From Temperatibacter sp965603205 (GTDB lineage: Bacteria > Pseudomonadota > Alphaproteobacteria > Sphingomonadales > Kordiimonadaceae), in NCBI GenBank assembly GCA_965603205.1, contig CBFDCC010000011.1, positions 1 to 64,000 on the forward strand: a stretch of 64,000 nucleotides of DNA, in the 5' to 3' direction. Made by a program: the position numbers and the translations under genes. Positions 50,368-60,071 of the stretch are shown here, one piece after another (position 1 is the first letter of the stretch; each line of letters opens with the position of its first letter). The notes under the pieces were generated by a model, which saw only the letters and a list, made by a program, of their open reading frames with translations, searched no databases and was not told the origin of the DNA.

Positions 50368-50500
50368 GCGGTCATACCACCTTTTTAAAGTTATAATATA
50401 TTCATAGTGAGCATCGCTCCACATTTAAAGAAATTTATGTTATAATCATCGAAACTTAAGGCAAATACATTCTAAAGCATCAATATTTAGGAGAGCCACA

Positions 50501-50722
50501 ATGACCACCAGTTCCGCCAGAGACTTACCAGACAGACAGTTAAATGAGAATAAAATTCACACCTATGCGCGTAGCCTATTCACTCATATGGGCCCAAAGG
50601 CTGAAGTCGTTGCCGCACAAAAAATCACACATTATGAAGCCATTGAAGACGCTGTAAAGCTCATCGAGTGGCGACGTATCAGATCTGCTCTGATAATGAT
50701 GAATGGCCGCAAACTACATTAA
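50501..50722 (+). CDS. Small conserved-looking protein, unrecognised
   Basis: 73 residues with a good RBS (TAGGAGAGCC before ATG). Helical sequence with IHTYARSLFTHMGPKAEVVA, AQKITHYEAIEDAVKLIEWR and a basic end. Convergent to the VOC gene with 7 bp between stops, divergent from hemH. No family recognised. Confidence 0.6.
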   Translation: MTTSSARDLPDRQLNENKIHTYARSLFTHMGPKAEVVAAQKITHYEAIEDAVKLIEWRRIRSALIMMNGRKLH

Positions 50723-50729
50723 CACACCC

Positions 50730-51827
50730 TCAATTACGCTTAAATATCTCAATAGGAAAGCCGTTTGGTGCTTCTATGGTGGCGCTAAAAACAGACCCCA
50801 ATGCAGGGCTGTTCCATGCTTTTGGCTTACTAATAATTTTAACACCCCCCGTCTTAGCGCGTTTAATCACTTCGTCTAAATCCTTAACCGGTAAGGACCA
50901 CATCCCCATACCTAAATTAGGCAGGGCTGGCTTAACCTTAGATGCCTCCATCTCGGCCTTTTCATATTCTACAAGTACAATATGACCACCTGGGCCATAC
51001 CCCTTAGCCGCAAAGGTCACCACATTATAATCCGTGCCATCAGGTAAATCCATCGCGCCCTCATCCCCTTGGCTGCGCCATTCGCGGCGGTCCCTCAAAT
51101 CCATGCCAAGCACCTCTGTCAATAAATCAGTCCAAGCACCCATGTCACTTACCACCATTGAGGCAAAAGACGGGCCGCCCATGTTAGTTTTTATATCAAC
51201 GGGACCCAGTGGCGGCAGTGGGGCGCCGCGTTTAATAATAGTGACTTGTGTATGCTCAGGGGTGTTAAAAATGCTTTCTTCTATGCTATAGCGGCGTTTG
51301 CTATCTGGTAATTTTTCACTATAAATACCCATCCAATTTAAACTATCATACCCCAAATCACGAATAGATCTATCAAGCAGCGACTGCATAGAATTAGCAA
51401 ACCCTATTGAGAAAGGTCCTAGTTGCATCGCTGTCCAAGCCTGCCTAATCATCGGCTGTGGCGTTTTTATATGTAACAACCTTATCTGCATTGCACCTGC
51501 TTTACGCGCAGTAGATGGCCGTTTCAAAAGATAAAGATCATACTCTAAATTCGCTGGCATTTGCCAACGCGCGCGCTGTACCGTGCCAAGCTCATCACTA
51601 ATATCAACGGGGCCAGTCAGGCGCATACCCAGCGCGTTCGTATAAAACGAAACTGAGCCAGAAAGGTCATTGGTGGATATAGTAATTGTATGCAGTGGTA
51701 AGGTAAGTGCGTCACGCTTATGACTGGTAGGCGCCAGCGGATCAATTTGCGTTGTTAAAAGAGATGAAGCATTTACAGCATGAACAGCGAATAGCAAACT
51801 AACTAACAATGATGCAATTTTAAACAC
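50730..51827 (-). CDS. Secreted two-domain VOC (glyoxalase-like) protein
   Basis: 365 residues with signal peptide (LLVSLLFAVHAVNASSLL). Two VOC modules: residues about 45-190 (LHTITISTNDLSGSVSFYTN, ALGMRLTGPVDISDELGTVQ) and about 215-360 (MGGPSFASMVVSDMGAWTDL, LTEVLGMDLRDRREWRSQGD, GGHIVLVEYEKAEMEAS, ending TIEAPNGFPIEIF). The C-terminal Glu (IEIF) is a candidate metal ligand. Secreted VOC proteins are unusual; substrate unknown. Confidence 0.75.
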   Translation of the reverse strand: MFKIASLLVSLLFAVHAVNASSLLTTQIDPLAPTSHKRDALTLPLHTITISTNDLSGSVSFYTNALGMRLTGPVDISDELGTVQRARWQMPANLEYDLYLLKRPSTARKAGAMQIRLLHIKTPQPMIRQAWTAMQLGPFSIGFANSMQSLLDRSIRDLGYDSLNWMGIYSEKLPDSKRRYSIEESIFNTPEHTQVTIIKRGAPLPPLGPVDIKTNMGGPSFASMVVSDMGAWTDLLTEVLGMDLRDRREWRSQGDEGAMDLPDGTDYNVVTFAAKGYGPGGHIVLVEYEKAEMEASKVKPALPNLGMGMWSLPVKDLDEVIKRAKTGGVKIISKPKAWNSPALGSVFSATIEAPNGFPIEIFKRN

Positions 51828-51897
51828 GATGTTTCCCTCAATCTATAAAGTCGCCCTTTGATTTCTCAAAACCCCTTTTGATTTCTCAAACAAAGGC

Positions 51898-52626
51898 TCA
51901 TTCAACAGTAGCGGGTGCCATCAATAATTTCAAGATTTCAGAATCGATAGCGATTGGGGCTGCTATATAACTCTCCAATGTTGATATCTTATAAACCTCT
52001 ATGAAGTTATCCAAGGCAATATTCATCATCTCTAATTCTGGCGCTATTGCAGTGAGTGATTCTACGACAAAATCTACGCGACCGTTTAAAACTAGATTAG
52101 CCATGTGCCCTGGAGTTCTATTATAAAGCTTAAGAACATTACCTTTGGGGAAACCAATTTTTCGTAGCATTTCACACTGGGCTGACTTTTCTTCACATGC
52201 AGTCAAATACTCACCAGCGCGCACGCGTTCCAATGAAAATTTACTGGCGTCAAAGCCTTTTTTAGCAACAAGATAGTGCGTATTTTCTGCTACCTTATGC
52301 AGCCAATGAAACTGATTTTCTCTCTCTTTTGTTCGCACTAAATACGGGATTAAAGTATGATGATTGGACTGGGATTTTCTGATGAGTCTTGCCCAAGGCA
52401 GCAATTCCATTTCATAGGGGACAGGTTTAGACTTCAAAAAATCCCGCGCAGTATCAACTGCAGACCCAACAAGATAGCCTTGCTCATTCATATATGACCT
52501 TACGGGGTCATGATAAAACATTACTGTTACTTTGGTTTTATCTTTTTCATCAGTTAACGCGGGCATGCTAACCATCATCAAAATAAATGTTAAGCATATA
52601 TGCTTAAATAATTCACTCATTGTCAT
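51898..52626 (-). CDS. Orphan periplasmic solute-binding-like protein
   Basis: 242 residues with signal peptide (ICLTFILMMVSMPALTDE). Mature part has type 2 periplasmic binding protein features: TVMFYHDPVRSYMNEQGYLV, PYEMELLPWARLIRKSQSNH, LHKVAENTHYLVAKKGFDAS and NLVLNGRVDFVVESLTAIAP. Only one lobe pattern is fully visible and no transporter genes adjoin. Similar in type to 8309-9055 but not obviously a recent duplicate. Ligand unknown. Confidence 0.6.
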   Translation of the reverse strand: MTMSELFKHICLTFILMMVSMPALTDEKDKTKVTVMFYHDPVRSYMNEQGYLVGSAVDTARDFLKSKPVPYEMELLPWARLIRKSQSNHHTLIPYLVRTKERENQFHWLHKVAENTHYLVAKKGFDASKFSLERVRAGEYLTACEEKSAQCEMLRKIGFPKGNVLKLYNRTPGHMANLVLNGRVDFVVESLTAIAPELEMMNIALDNFIEVYKISTLESYIAAPIAIDSEILKLLMAPATVE

Positions 52627-53013
52627 AATGATATTTTGCCTTGTTACTGCCTTGCCCCTTCAAGATATTTTCAGAGATACACTGTTGTGTCTTTTACTTA
52701 GATAACAGACAATCACTCAGCACTGGAACCCCTTTTGGTTTTAATTTTATTTTCTCTGCATTATGGCAAAATCATGCTCAAATTTATGCCAACACCACCT
52801 TACTTTCACATCTCATATCAAGGGTGACAACTTATGGCGGCGGCTATTATCTGCGGGCTAAATACTCATTCTAAAAAAACGGCGTTAAAGATAGATCAGG
52901 GCATCCAAGTGGGCGCTTTTTTTTTAATATTTGATATTAATAAGATGCAGGCTTGCATTGAATAGTAACTTTAGAATATACAATAAATATACCGACTGGA
53001 GGAGCCTAGATAT
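52627..53013. other. Intergenic region with gene remnant and poly-T tract
   Basis: 387 bp. Holds a decayed receptor 3' end (52737-52874) and a run of nine T's after GGGCGC at about 52917-52925. The promoter and RBS GGAGGAG of the GNAT gene are at its right end. Confidence 0.5.
52737..52874 (+). pseudogene. 3' remnant of an outer-membrane receptor gene
   Basis: In frame the sequence reads FSALWQNHAQIYANTTLLSH, LISRVTTYGGGYYLRAKYSF and stop at 52872-52874. This resembles the last strands of TonB-dependent receptors (WGxNLxxxxYA ... YG..Y..R.KYSF with terminal Phe), compare the intact receptor at 53700 (IWGRNLNNAAYA ... YGASVKYTF). Upstream sequence is not coding-like. Only about 45 codons remain. 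Confidence 0.45.
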
Positions 53014-53550
53014 ATGACAACTGAGTTTACCTACCGTCTAGCTGTGGAAACAGATATACCGTATATTCGCATTCTCATGCGTAATGCGATTACAGAGTTG
53101 CAATCTGACTTTCTGTCTCCTGCTCAAATTGAGGCTTCTTTTGCTGTTATGGGATTAGATAGCCAGCTTATTGATGATGGCACTTATTATGTTATCGAAG
53201 GATTAGGCCATATTGTGGCGTGTGGCGGTTGGAGTTATCGCAACACTCTTTTTGGGGGTGATCATACAGATGGCCGTGACCTGACACCACTAGACCCCGC
53301 CAAAAATGCTGCGCGCATTCGCGGCATGTACACGCATCCGCTTTGGATACGTCAAGGGCTGGGCCGCATGGTCCTAGAGTTATGTGAAAAAGCAGCGTGC
53401 GATGCAGGCTTTAAACGCCTTAAGATGGGCGCAACACTCTCTGGGGAAAAACTATACCAAGCATATGGCTATAGCGTTGACGAGTATTTTGACGCCACCA
53501 CACCAAGCGGCATTTCTATTCCACTCGTTAAAATGAGTAAAAATATCTAG
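53014..53550 (+). CDS. GNAT-family N-acetyltransferase
   Basis: 178 residues; GGAGGAG 10 nt before ATG. GNAT fold with acetyl-CoA loop: RIRGMYTHPLWIRQGLGRMV (R/Q-x-x-G-x-G/A) and LKMGATLSGEKLYQAYGYSV as motif B. N-terminal YRLAVETDIPYIRILMRNAI. Acceptor unknown. Terminal gene before the TonB receptor; 149 bp apart, no shared transcription evident. Confidence 0.85.
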   Translation: MTTEFTYRLAVETDIPYIRILMRNAITELQSDFLSPAQIEASFAVMGLDSQLIDDGTYYVIEGLGHIVACGGWSYRNTLFGGDHTDGRDLTPLDPAKNAARIRGMYTHPLWIRQGLGRMVLELCEKAACDAGFKRLKMGATLSGEKLYQAYGYSVDEYFDATTPSGISIPLVKMSKNI

Positions 53551-53699
53551 TTACATAAATGCACCACCCCTGCATATATATCAGTAAAGTAGGCGTTCCC
53601 TCACCACTATAGCTTTACTTGACTAGAATTGTTTATAATATGCGCTCGCTCACAGATATTTCCCATCTGTTAAGCCTGTATGTTTAAAAGGATTCTCCC

Positions 53700-55961
53700 A
53701 TGCTCTATAAATCCAGCCTATTAACTAGCGCTTTTGTACTATTTACCACCCCTGCAATGACATCGAACGTCTCGTCTGAGGCTATCGAAGAAGTCATCGT
53801 CTCCGCCACAAAAATACGTAAAAATATATCTAAAATAGGTGGTAGTGTAAGCCTAATCTCTGGCCGTTTACTGAGTGAAACTGATTCAGCGGAAGATTTA
53901 TCACAGTATCTGAGCGGCGTTCAAACAGCTGTTTCAAATGGCAGTCAAACCACCTTTCAAATACGAGGCATCGGCGCCGTAGATCATCAGGCTCTGACCC
54001 CCACAGCAGCAGCCATTTACCGCGACGGCATCTATCTAGCAAGCAATGTTCAAGCCAGCCCAATGTTATTTGACCTTGAACGCGCTGAAGTTTTAAAAGG
54101 CCCCCAAGGGTCTCTTTATGGCCGCAACGCCTCAGCTGGCGCTATCAATTTCATCTCTATCCGCCCATCAGATACCAAAACGGGCTACATTGAAAGTGGC
54201 TATGGACGGTTTAATCGCTTGAACGTAAACGGCGCTATTAATACGCCAGTGAATGATAAACTATATATTCGTCTGTCAGGGCGTTTTCTATCGCAAGATC
54301 CTATGCTGAAAAATATCATGACAAACAATACTGTCGCTGCGCCAAAGTCAGCTGGTGGTGAGCGTGACGAGTTTGGTATTAGAGCAAGAGTCTTATTCAA
54401 AGCCTCGCATGACAGTGAAATACTACTGACCACCCATTACAGTGAAGATAATGGTGTTAACCCCGCGCCAATCAATAGTAGCTTTAGTGATGGCGATACT
54501 GCGCTTGGCAAACATGAAATATCAATTGGGCCTGACGGGATACAAGATACTGATAATGAATTTTATGGCAGCGTAATTGAAGTAAACCATAAATTTGGCG
54601 ATTATGCCTTAACGGTACTCGCTGGTTATGAAGGCTATAATCAACAGTATGGATTTGATTTTGATGGCACGCCGGCCCCTTTTGGCGTGCCCAGCCTGAA
54701 TGCCAACCTCTCCTATGACCGTGACTTTTCACAATATAGCCTAGAGAGCCGCCTAAGTTATATCACAGACAAGGCTGAAATGATGGCTGGTCTATATTTA
54801 GACAGTGAAAATTTCGAGCAAGAATATCTAATTTGGTGCGGTGAGTTAGACAGCTCTAGCCTACTTGGCACCTGTCGTTATGTAGGCGCACCTGGTCGTG
54901 CGGGTTCAACACCCGCCTCAACCGGTGTTGCAACAAGTCTACAGTCTCTTATTGAGCAAACCAGAAAATCTGCCGCACTCTTTACGCATAATACAGTAGC
55001 CCTTTCATCTAAAATTGATGCTGTCATAGGCGCACGCCTAACCACAGAGACCATAAAAGGTAACGGCGAGGGCCGTCATATATTTGATGATAGCACCATG
55101 GCGCTCAACAACCGTGATGGCTTAGGACTGGCTATAGGCAGTAATGAAATTTCAGGAGAGCGTGTAACAGCCAATATAGGCCTGAATTATACTATAAATG
55201 ATGCCACGATGACCTATATATCTTTTTCAAACGGTTATAAAAGTGGTGGGTTTAATGGTGAAGTGATCAACAATGCAACGCATTTCACCGATGACGGCTT
55301 GTTCGAAGCTGAGACAGTTAATGCCATTGAATCTGGCTTGAAATACAGCCAAGGAAACTTACGCTACAATTTTGCTGTATTCTATCAAGATTACAACAAA
55401 CCCCAAGCGCGCATCTTTGTACCCTTCACACTAGCTGATGGTGGCTCCTTCACCAGTAACTCACTATCAAACTTAGATGCTGCAACCTCATATGGCGCTG
55501 AATTTGATTTCAATTGGGCACCCATAACGGGCCTTGACCTATCAGGTGGTTTCACGGCGCTGGATACTAAAATCAACCAAAACATTGATCCTAACGTTCC
55601 ACAGAATGCCACAGCATTTGATGGCAACCCTTTACCCTTTGCATCCAAATATTCGGGCACGTTAAAAGCTGAATATCGATGGCCCCTGCAAAAGGGCGTT
55701 GAGGCAACTATTAATATAGCTGGTAAATATCAAAGCGCCTTTTATCTAGACGCAGAAGGATTAAGTGATAGACGCCAAAGTGGCTACGCTATCATTGATA
55801 TGTCCGCGGCCCTATATTTTGACAAGGGGATTAGTATGCGCATTTGGGGACGCAATCTAAATAATGCGGCCTACGCTGTGTCAGGATTTGGTTTTATTGG
55901 GTATAATAGATTCATCGGCGCACCGCGGTCTTATGGTGCATCTGTGAAATACACTTTCTAA
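53700..55961 (+). CDS. TonB-dependent outer-membrane receptor
   Basis: 753 residues. Signal peptide (SSLLTSAFVLFTTPAMTSN), TonB-box-like EEVIVSATKIRK, plug domain to about residue 165 (RLLSETDSAEDLSQYLSGVQ, TFQIRGIGAVDHQALTPTAA, LERAEVLKGPQGSLYGRNAS, AGAINFISIRP) then a 22-strand barrel ending YGASVKYTF with terminal Phe. The plug motif LKGPQGSLYGRNASAGAINF is typical of Sphingomonad/alphaproteobacterial receptors. Substrate unknown; the adjacent AstE-like hydrolase and orphan binding protein give weak hints of small-molecule uptake. No Fur box seen. Confidence 0.9.
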   Translation: MLYKSSLLTSAFVLFTTPAMTSNVSSEAIEEVIVSATKIRKNISKIGGSVSLISGRLLSETDSAEDLSQYLSGVQTAVSNGSQTTFQIRGIGAVDHQALTPTAAAIYRDGIYLASNVQASPMLFDLERAEVLKGPQGSLYGRNASAGAINFISIRPSDTKTGYIESGYGRFNRLNVNGAINTPVNDKLYIRLSGRFLSQDPMLKNIMTNNTVAAPKSAGGERDEFGIRARVLFKASHDSEILLTTHYSEDNGVNPAPINSSFSDGDTALGKHEISIGPDGIQDTDNEFYGSVIEVNHKFGDYALTVLAGYEGYNQQYGFDFDGTPAPFGVPSLNANLSYDRDFSQYSLESRLSYITDKAEMMAGLYLDSENFEQEYLIWCGELDSSSLLGTCRYVGAPGRAGSTPASTGVATSLQSLIEQTRKSAALFTHNTVALSSKIDAVIGARLTTETIKGNGEGRHIFDDSTMALNNRDGLGLAIGSNEISGERVTANIGLNYTINDATMTYISFSNGYKSGGFNGEVINNATHFTDDGLFEAETVNAIESGLKYSQGNLRYNFAVFYQDYNKPQARIFVPFTLADGGSFTSNSLSNLDAATSYGAEFDFNWAPITGLDLSGGFTALDTKINQNIDPNVPQNATAFDGNPLPFASKYSGTLKAEYRWPLQKGVEATINIAGKYQSAFYLDAEGLSDRRQSGYAIIDMSAALYFDKGISMRIWGRNLNNAAYAVSGFGFIGYNRFIGAPRSYGASVKYTF

Positions 55962-55983
55962 ATCAAACTCGTGGATTGGTATT

Positions 55984-57054
55984 TTACTTGATAATCCGCA
56001 CTAACATAGAGCCCGCCTCGCGCAGTGGATCGGTGGCAACAGCCAGAACAAGACCATTATGCGGGGCTTTATAATCTGCTATTTTGCGGCCAAACGGATC
56101 ATAAATGCTGGCGATACGGTCGCCAGCTTTCACAGTATCAAGCAACTTTACATATAGCACCGCCACCCCGCCAACATCAGCATTCACATTAGTATATTTC
56201 TTCCCAATAAAAGGCTTCACTTTACCTACATCAATCCTTTGCTTGATCATATGATGGTAGCTCATGACATTTTTAATGCCTATCAGCGCGCGTTTTATCA
56301 ATTTCTTTTGAAAACGCTTTGGCTCACCTAGTTCAAATGTAACTGCTGGGATGCCGTGGCTAACAAATGCTGTCTCTAATGTCCCCGCCTCGCCCTTATC
56401 TTTCTTAATGATATCAGCCCCGAGCAGCTCGGCCATTTTACGCACATCGTCTGATCTATAATCGGCAAAAACAAACAGCGGATAGGCCGTGCCTGTAGTT
56501 TGGGTATGCAGATCAATAGCAAAATCAGTATTAGTTGCCAGCACATCACGCCAGATACCCCCCATATAAAGACGCCCTGCGCTGCCCTTGATTTTATCAG
56601 ACACCACACGATTTAAATTTGTCTGTGCGCCACTACCACCACCCGACACATAATGACGGCGGCTATCATTTAGCCCTGGCTGGTTGAGGCCCGGAACAGC
56701 TAGCAGGCTGCCCTTAAGTTTTTTATAATTAAGACCCGCCACCAATTTATGGATAACGCGAATACCGTTTAGCTCGTCACCGTGGATCGCAGCCGTTACT
56801 GTAAACTGCGGCCCCTTACGTGCACCCTTAATAACAATAATCGGCACATATATTGGCGCGCCAGTATTGCGCCATCCTGCTTGATAATAAAAATCATGAC
56901 GGCCAGCGTTTAGGCTTTCAATATGTAGACTGCTAATCACAGGTACGCCTTGAACCATATCACCTGTTTTATACGTAATTGCCCTGTCGCCAGCAAAAAC
57001 ACTGCTGCTTAATAAAGCCACAATCCAAATTGTAAAAATCGTAATAAACCGCAT
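55984..57054 (-). CDS. Secreted succinylglutamate desuccinylase/aspartoacylase-family protein
   Basis: 356 residues from ATG 57054 (GGAGGG 8 nt upstream; GTG 57060 abuts the RBS). Signal peptide (FTIWIVALLSSSVFAGD). M14-like zinc hydrolase: VTAAIHGDELNGIRVIHKLV (HxxE zinc site), LLAVPGLNQPGLNDSRRHYV, AIDLHTQTTGTAYPLFVFAD (third zinc His) and GIPAVTFELGEPKRFQKKLI (catalytic Glu). Then a C-terminal barrel domain. Cleaves N-acyl amino acids or similar in relatives; a periplasmic form is inferred from the signal peptide. Convergent to the receptor gene, 22 bp apart. Confidence 0.85.
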   Translation of the reverse strand: MRFITIFTIWIVALLSSSVFAGDRAITYKTGDMVQGVPVISSLHIESLNAGRHDFYYQAGWRNTGAPIYVPIIVIKGARKGPQFTVTAAIHGDELNGIRVIHKLVAGLNYKKLKGSLLAVPGLNQPGLNDSRRHYVSGGGSGAQTNLNRVVSDKIKGSAGRLYMGGIWRDVLATNTDFAIDLHTQTTGTAYPLFVFADYRSDDVRKMAELLGADIIKKDKGEAGTLETAFVSHGIPAVTFELGEPKRFQKKLIKRALIGIKNVMSYHHMIKQRIDVGKVKPFIGKKYTNVNADVGGVAVLYVKLLDTVKAGDRIASIYDPFGRKIADYKAPHNGLVLAVATDPLREAGSMLVRIIK

Positions 57055-57195
57055 GTCCACCCTCCAAACTTAACCTAGTCATTTATAAAATCTACTTGTT
57101 GTTCGTCATTAAATCCAGACCCTTATTGATATTTTACTTGTCAACAGGGGGGCAGAGGCTGTTATCATGACAGCCAGAACATATAAGGGAAGTTT

Positions 57196-57831
57196 ATGGG
57201 TAATAATTGTGGATGCGGCGACGTTAAATTTGACGGCATGAGTGATGGCTTCAAGCGTGCGCTTTATATCGTTATTGCGATCAACGCCATCATGTTTCTC
57301 ATAGAGCTACCCATGGGATTTGTCGGACAGTCACAAGCCCTAAAAGCTGACGCACTAGATTTCTTTGGCGACACGCTCACCTATTCTATCAGCCTTATTG
57401 TCATAGGCCGCGCTCTTTCCATCAGGTCAAAGGCCGCCTATTTTAAAGGCTTGAGCCTTTTGGTTATGGGGGCGTGGATATTTGGCGGCACTATATACCG
57501 CACCTTCTACATACAAGAACCCAGCGCCCCTATCATGGGATCAATAGCTTTTGCTGCCCTTGCTGCCAACCTGATTAGTGTGATGCTACTGATTAAATAC
57601 AAAGATGGGGACGCTAATGTACGCTCTGTGTGGTTATGCAGTCGTAATGACGCCCTAAATAATATTGCCGTTATCATCGCAGCTGCTGCTGTGTGGCAGT
57701 TTAAAACGCCTTGGCCTGATTTGATTGTGGCGTTTATCATGGCAGGCCTTTTTCTATCGGGTGCAATTTCTATTATTAAGCAAGCCCGTCAAGAGATGGC
57801 ACATGGCCTAGAGGTACAACCGACTGAATGA
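57196..57831 (+). CDS. Cation transporter, CDF-like
   Basis: 211 residues with six TM segments and no C-terminal cytoplasmic domain. TM2/TM5 metal-site equivalents: QALKADALDFFGDTLTYSIS (D-x-x-x-D) and VWLCSRNDALNNIAVIIAAA (N/D-x-x-x-N). N-terminal NNCGCGD holds two Cys that may bind metal. The short form is a recognised branch of CDF proteins; transported metal unknown. Stop overlaps the MFS start (ATGA). Confidence 0.82.
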   Translation: MGNNCGCGDVKFDGMSDGFKRALYIVIAINAIMFLIELPMGFVGQSQALKADALDFFGDTLTYSISLIVIGRALSIRSKAAYFKGLSLLVMGAWIFGGTIYRTFYIQEPSAPIMGSIAFAALAANLISVMLLIKYKDGDANVRSVWLCSRNDALNNIAVIIAAAAVWQFKTPWPDLIVAFIMAGLFLSGAISIIKQARQEMAHGLEVQPTE

Positions 57832-59141
57832 CAGATTTACCCGCATCAACCATGCAAACTAGTAGCTGGCATTTGCTGGCCACAAGGCGTTTTCTACCCC
57901 TATTTTTAACGCAGTTTTTAGGCGCTTTTAACGACAATCTGTATAAAATGGCGATGATCGTCCTTATCACCTTCCGCTTAGCTCAAGAAACTGCCATGTC
58001 CGAGGCTGTGCTCGCCAATATAGCAGCGGCTTTATTTATCCTTCCCTTTTTCCTTGGTTCATATTTAGCAGGACAACTGGCCGATAAATATGAAAAATCC
58101 CGCCAAATACGCTGGATCAAAGCTTGGGAAATTATTCTAATGATGTTGGGTACCTATGGCTTTTATACTGGCAATATATGGGTATTAATGATCATCCTAT
58201 TTGCTATGGGGCTACAATCTACATTTTTCGGCCCCATAAAATACAGTATATTGCCGCAAATATTATCCGATGAAGAGCTTGTAGCGGGTAACGGCCTTAT
58301 TGAGGCGGCTACTTTCCTGTCCATATTGCTTGGCTCTAGTGCAGGTGGATTGCTAGTGCTAAGCGACGGCGGTATTTTTTGGACATCTACTGCCACTATA
58401 TGTTGCGCTGTGGTTGGCTTTATTATCAGCCTGTTTATCCCCGCTGTGCCCTGTACTGCCCCTGATTTACAGATCAAATATAACCCGATCACTGAAACAA
58501 AGGCGCAAATTAAAGTCGTCAGACAAAATCCAATTGTTTTTCAAAGTGTCATTGGTATCAGCTGGTTATGGCTTTATGGGTCCGTGTTTTTGGCCCAGAT
58601 CCCCCCCTTGGTGAAAACCACGCTTATGGGCGACGAACAGACGGTCACATTATTACTGGGTATTTTTTCCATTGGCATCGGTATTGGATCGATAATTTGT
58701 GCAAAACTGCTAAAGGGGCAAATATCGGCCCGTCTCGTTAAAAGCTCGTTAATTTCTGTCACTATCGCTGGCTGTTTATTTGTCCTAACGGTGCATTTTT
58801 TAACGGGTAGCCCGCACCATGAAGTGTTAACAATAACACAGTTTCTTGCCACTTCCGCGGCTCTACCTATTATCATCACCCTACTGTGGCATACGGTGTC
58901 TAGTGGGATTTATGTGGTGCCACTATATGCGCTGATGCAGCAACATAGCCCCCCAGAGAATAGATCGAGAGTTATTGCTAGCTTAAATGTGGTCAATTCT
59001 GGCTTCATCGTCTTTGGCGCGGTCTGCGCATTGGCTATTCTACTGCTCGGTGGTAATAGTTTGCTGGTCTTGCTTATCGTCACACTGGCAAACATTATAT
59101 TCCTGCCACGACTAAAGCTACTCATTAAATCAAAGCTATAA
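57828..59141 (+). CDS. LplT-like MFS transporter
   Basis: 437 residues, about 12 TM. LplT/Aas-type features: RRFLPLFLTQFLGAFNDNLY, KMAMIVLITFRLAQE, LPFFLGSYLAGQLADKYEKS, FFGPIKYSILPQILSDEELV and NGLIEAATFLSILLGSSAGG. LplT flips lysophospholipids across the inner membrane for re-acylation by Aas. The usual fused acyltransferase domain is absent here. A lysoplasmalogenase gene follows (59308), supporting lysolipid handling. Overlaps the cation transporter gene by 4 bp. Confidence 0.82.
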   Translation: MTDLPASTMQTSSWHLLATRRFLPLFLTQFLGAFNDNLYKMAMIVLITFRLAQETAMSEAVLANIAAALFILPFFLGSYLAGQLADKYEKSRQIRWIKAWEIILMMLGTYGFYTGNIWVLMIILFAMGLQSTFFGPIKYSILPQILSDEELVAGNGLIEAATFLSILLGSSAGGLLVLSDGGIFWTSTATICCAVVGFIISLFIPAVPCTAPDLQIKYNPITETKAQIKVVRQNPIVFQSVIGISWLWLYGSVFLAQIPPLVKTTLMGDEQTVTLLLGIFSIGIGIGSIICAKLLKGQISARLVKSSLISVTIAGCLFVLTVHFLTGSPHHEVLTITQFLATSAALPIIITLLWHTVSSGIYVVPLYALMQQHSPPENRSRVIASLNVVNSGFIVFGAVCALAILLLGGNSLLVLLIVTLANIIFLPRLKLLIKSKL

Positions 59142-59307
59142 CTCTCTCTTTTTTGGGGAGTGGCTATTAAAATTAAGGCTTTACAGATCACCTTAGATGC
59201 GCCACTAAATAACTTCTGTGTAATTTCTTTTGAAATCAATGAGTTGTATTCATGGTTCTGAGCGATTAATACTAATGACACGACACTTAAACTTAAAGAT
59301 AATATAA

Positions 59308-60021
59308 ATGACAAAGATATTTAGCAAGCGCCGTAATCCAGTCTTAGATTTTATAGGGCAAACTTTTTTGCTCCTATCTATTATTGTGTCTATTTTATAT
59401 GGTACTGGCTATTATCCTGATGGCTACCAGCTTAGCTTGATATTAAAACCAATGCCCGTACTGCTTCTTGCTGTTTATGTGATTGTCAGCATGCGTACAT
59501 CTGATCATCTTATTCTTGGTTTAGCCCTGATTATGTCGGCAAGCGCCGATCTTGCCATCGCGTTACCAGGGGCACAGAGCTTCCAAAACGGCATCATCGG
59601 CTTTACCGCTGCGCACGTGGCTTATATGGTCTTGTTCCTTAAAAACAGACAAGATGCTATTGATGTGCATAAAAAGCCCATCAGGCTCAGTTTTTTACTT
59701 TGGGTACTCGCCTTTGCAGCGGCTTATCTATTTTACACTACGGATTTAGATATAAAATGGGATCTCATCAGTTACACCTTTGTGCTAACTGGTATGGTTA
59801 CAGCAGCACTTATAAGCCGTTATTATTCATGGTCTGTTGGTCTTGGCGCTATGCTATTTTATATATCTGATATGTTGCTAGGCGCTCACGCATTCTTAGA
59901 CGCCCCATGGTGGGTTGGCACAATGGTGTGGACAGTATATTATTTAGGGCAAATGCTCATTGCAATTGGTGTTATGCTTTCACCAGACAAAGAACGACGA
60001 TATCGCAGTTATAAATTCTAA
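59308..60021 (+). CDS. Lysoplasmalogenase, YhhN/TMEM86 family
   Basis: 237 residues, about eight TM segments: FIGQTFLLLSIIVSILYGTG, LILKPMPVLLLAVYVIVSMR, LALIMSASADLAIALPGAQS (conserved Asp), GFTAAHVAYMVLFLKNRQDA, AMLFYISDMLLGAHAFLDAP (second conserved Asp). Family members hydrolyse the vinyl-ether bond of lysoplasmalogens or related lysolipids. Together with the LplT-like MFS gene just upstream this suggests a membrane-lipid salvage pair. No plasmalogen genes are visible. Confidence 0.82.
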   Translation: MTKIFSKRRNPVLDFIGQTFLLLSIIVSILYGTGYYPDGYQLSLILKPMPVLLLAVYVIVSMRTSDHLILGLALIMSASADLAIALPGAQSFQNGIIGFTAAHVAYMVLFLKNRQDAIDVHKKPIRLSFLLWVLAFAAAYLFYTTDLDIKWDLISYTFVLTGMVTAALISRYYSWSVGLGAMLFYISDMLLGAHAFLDAPWWVGTMVWTVYYLGQMLIAIGVMLSPDKERRYRSYKF

Positions 60022-60071
60022 GTCACCCTATTGTCACTATAGCACTTTGTAAAAATAGTAAGTAAAAGACC

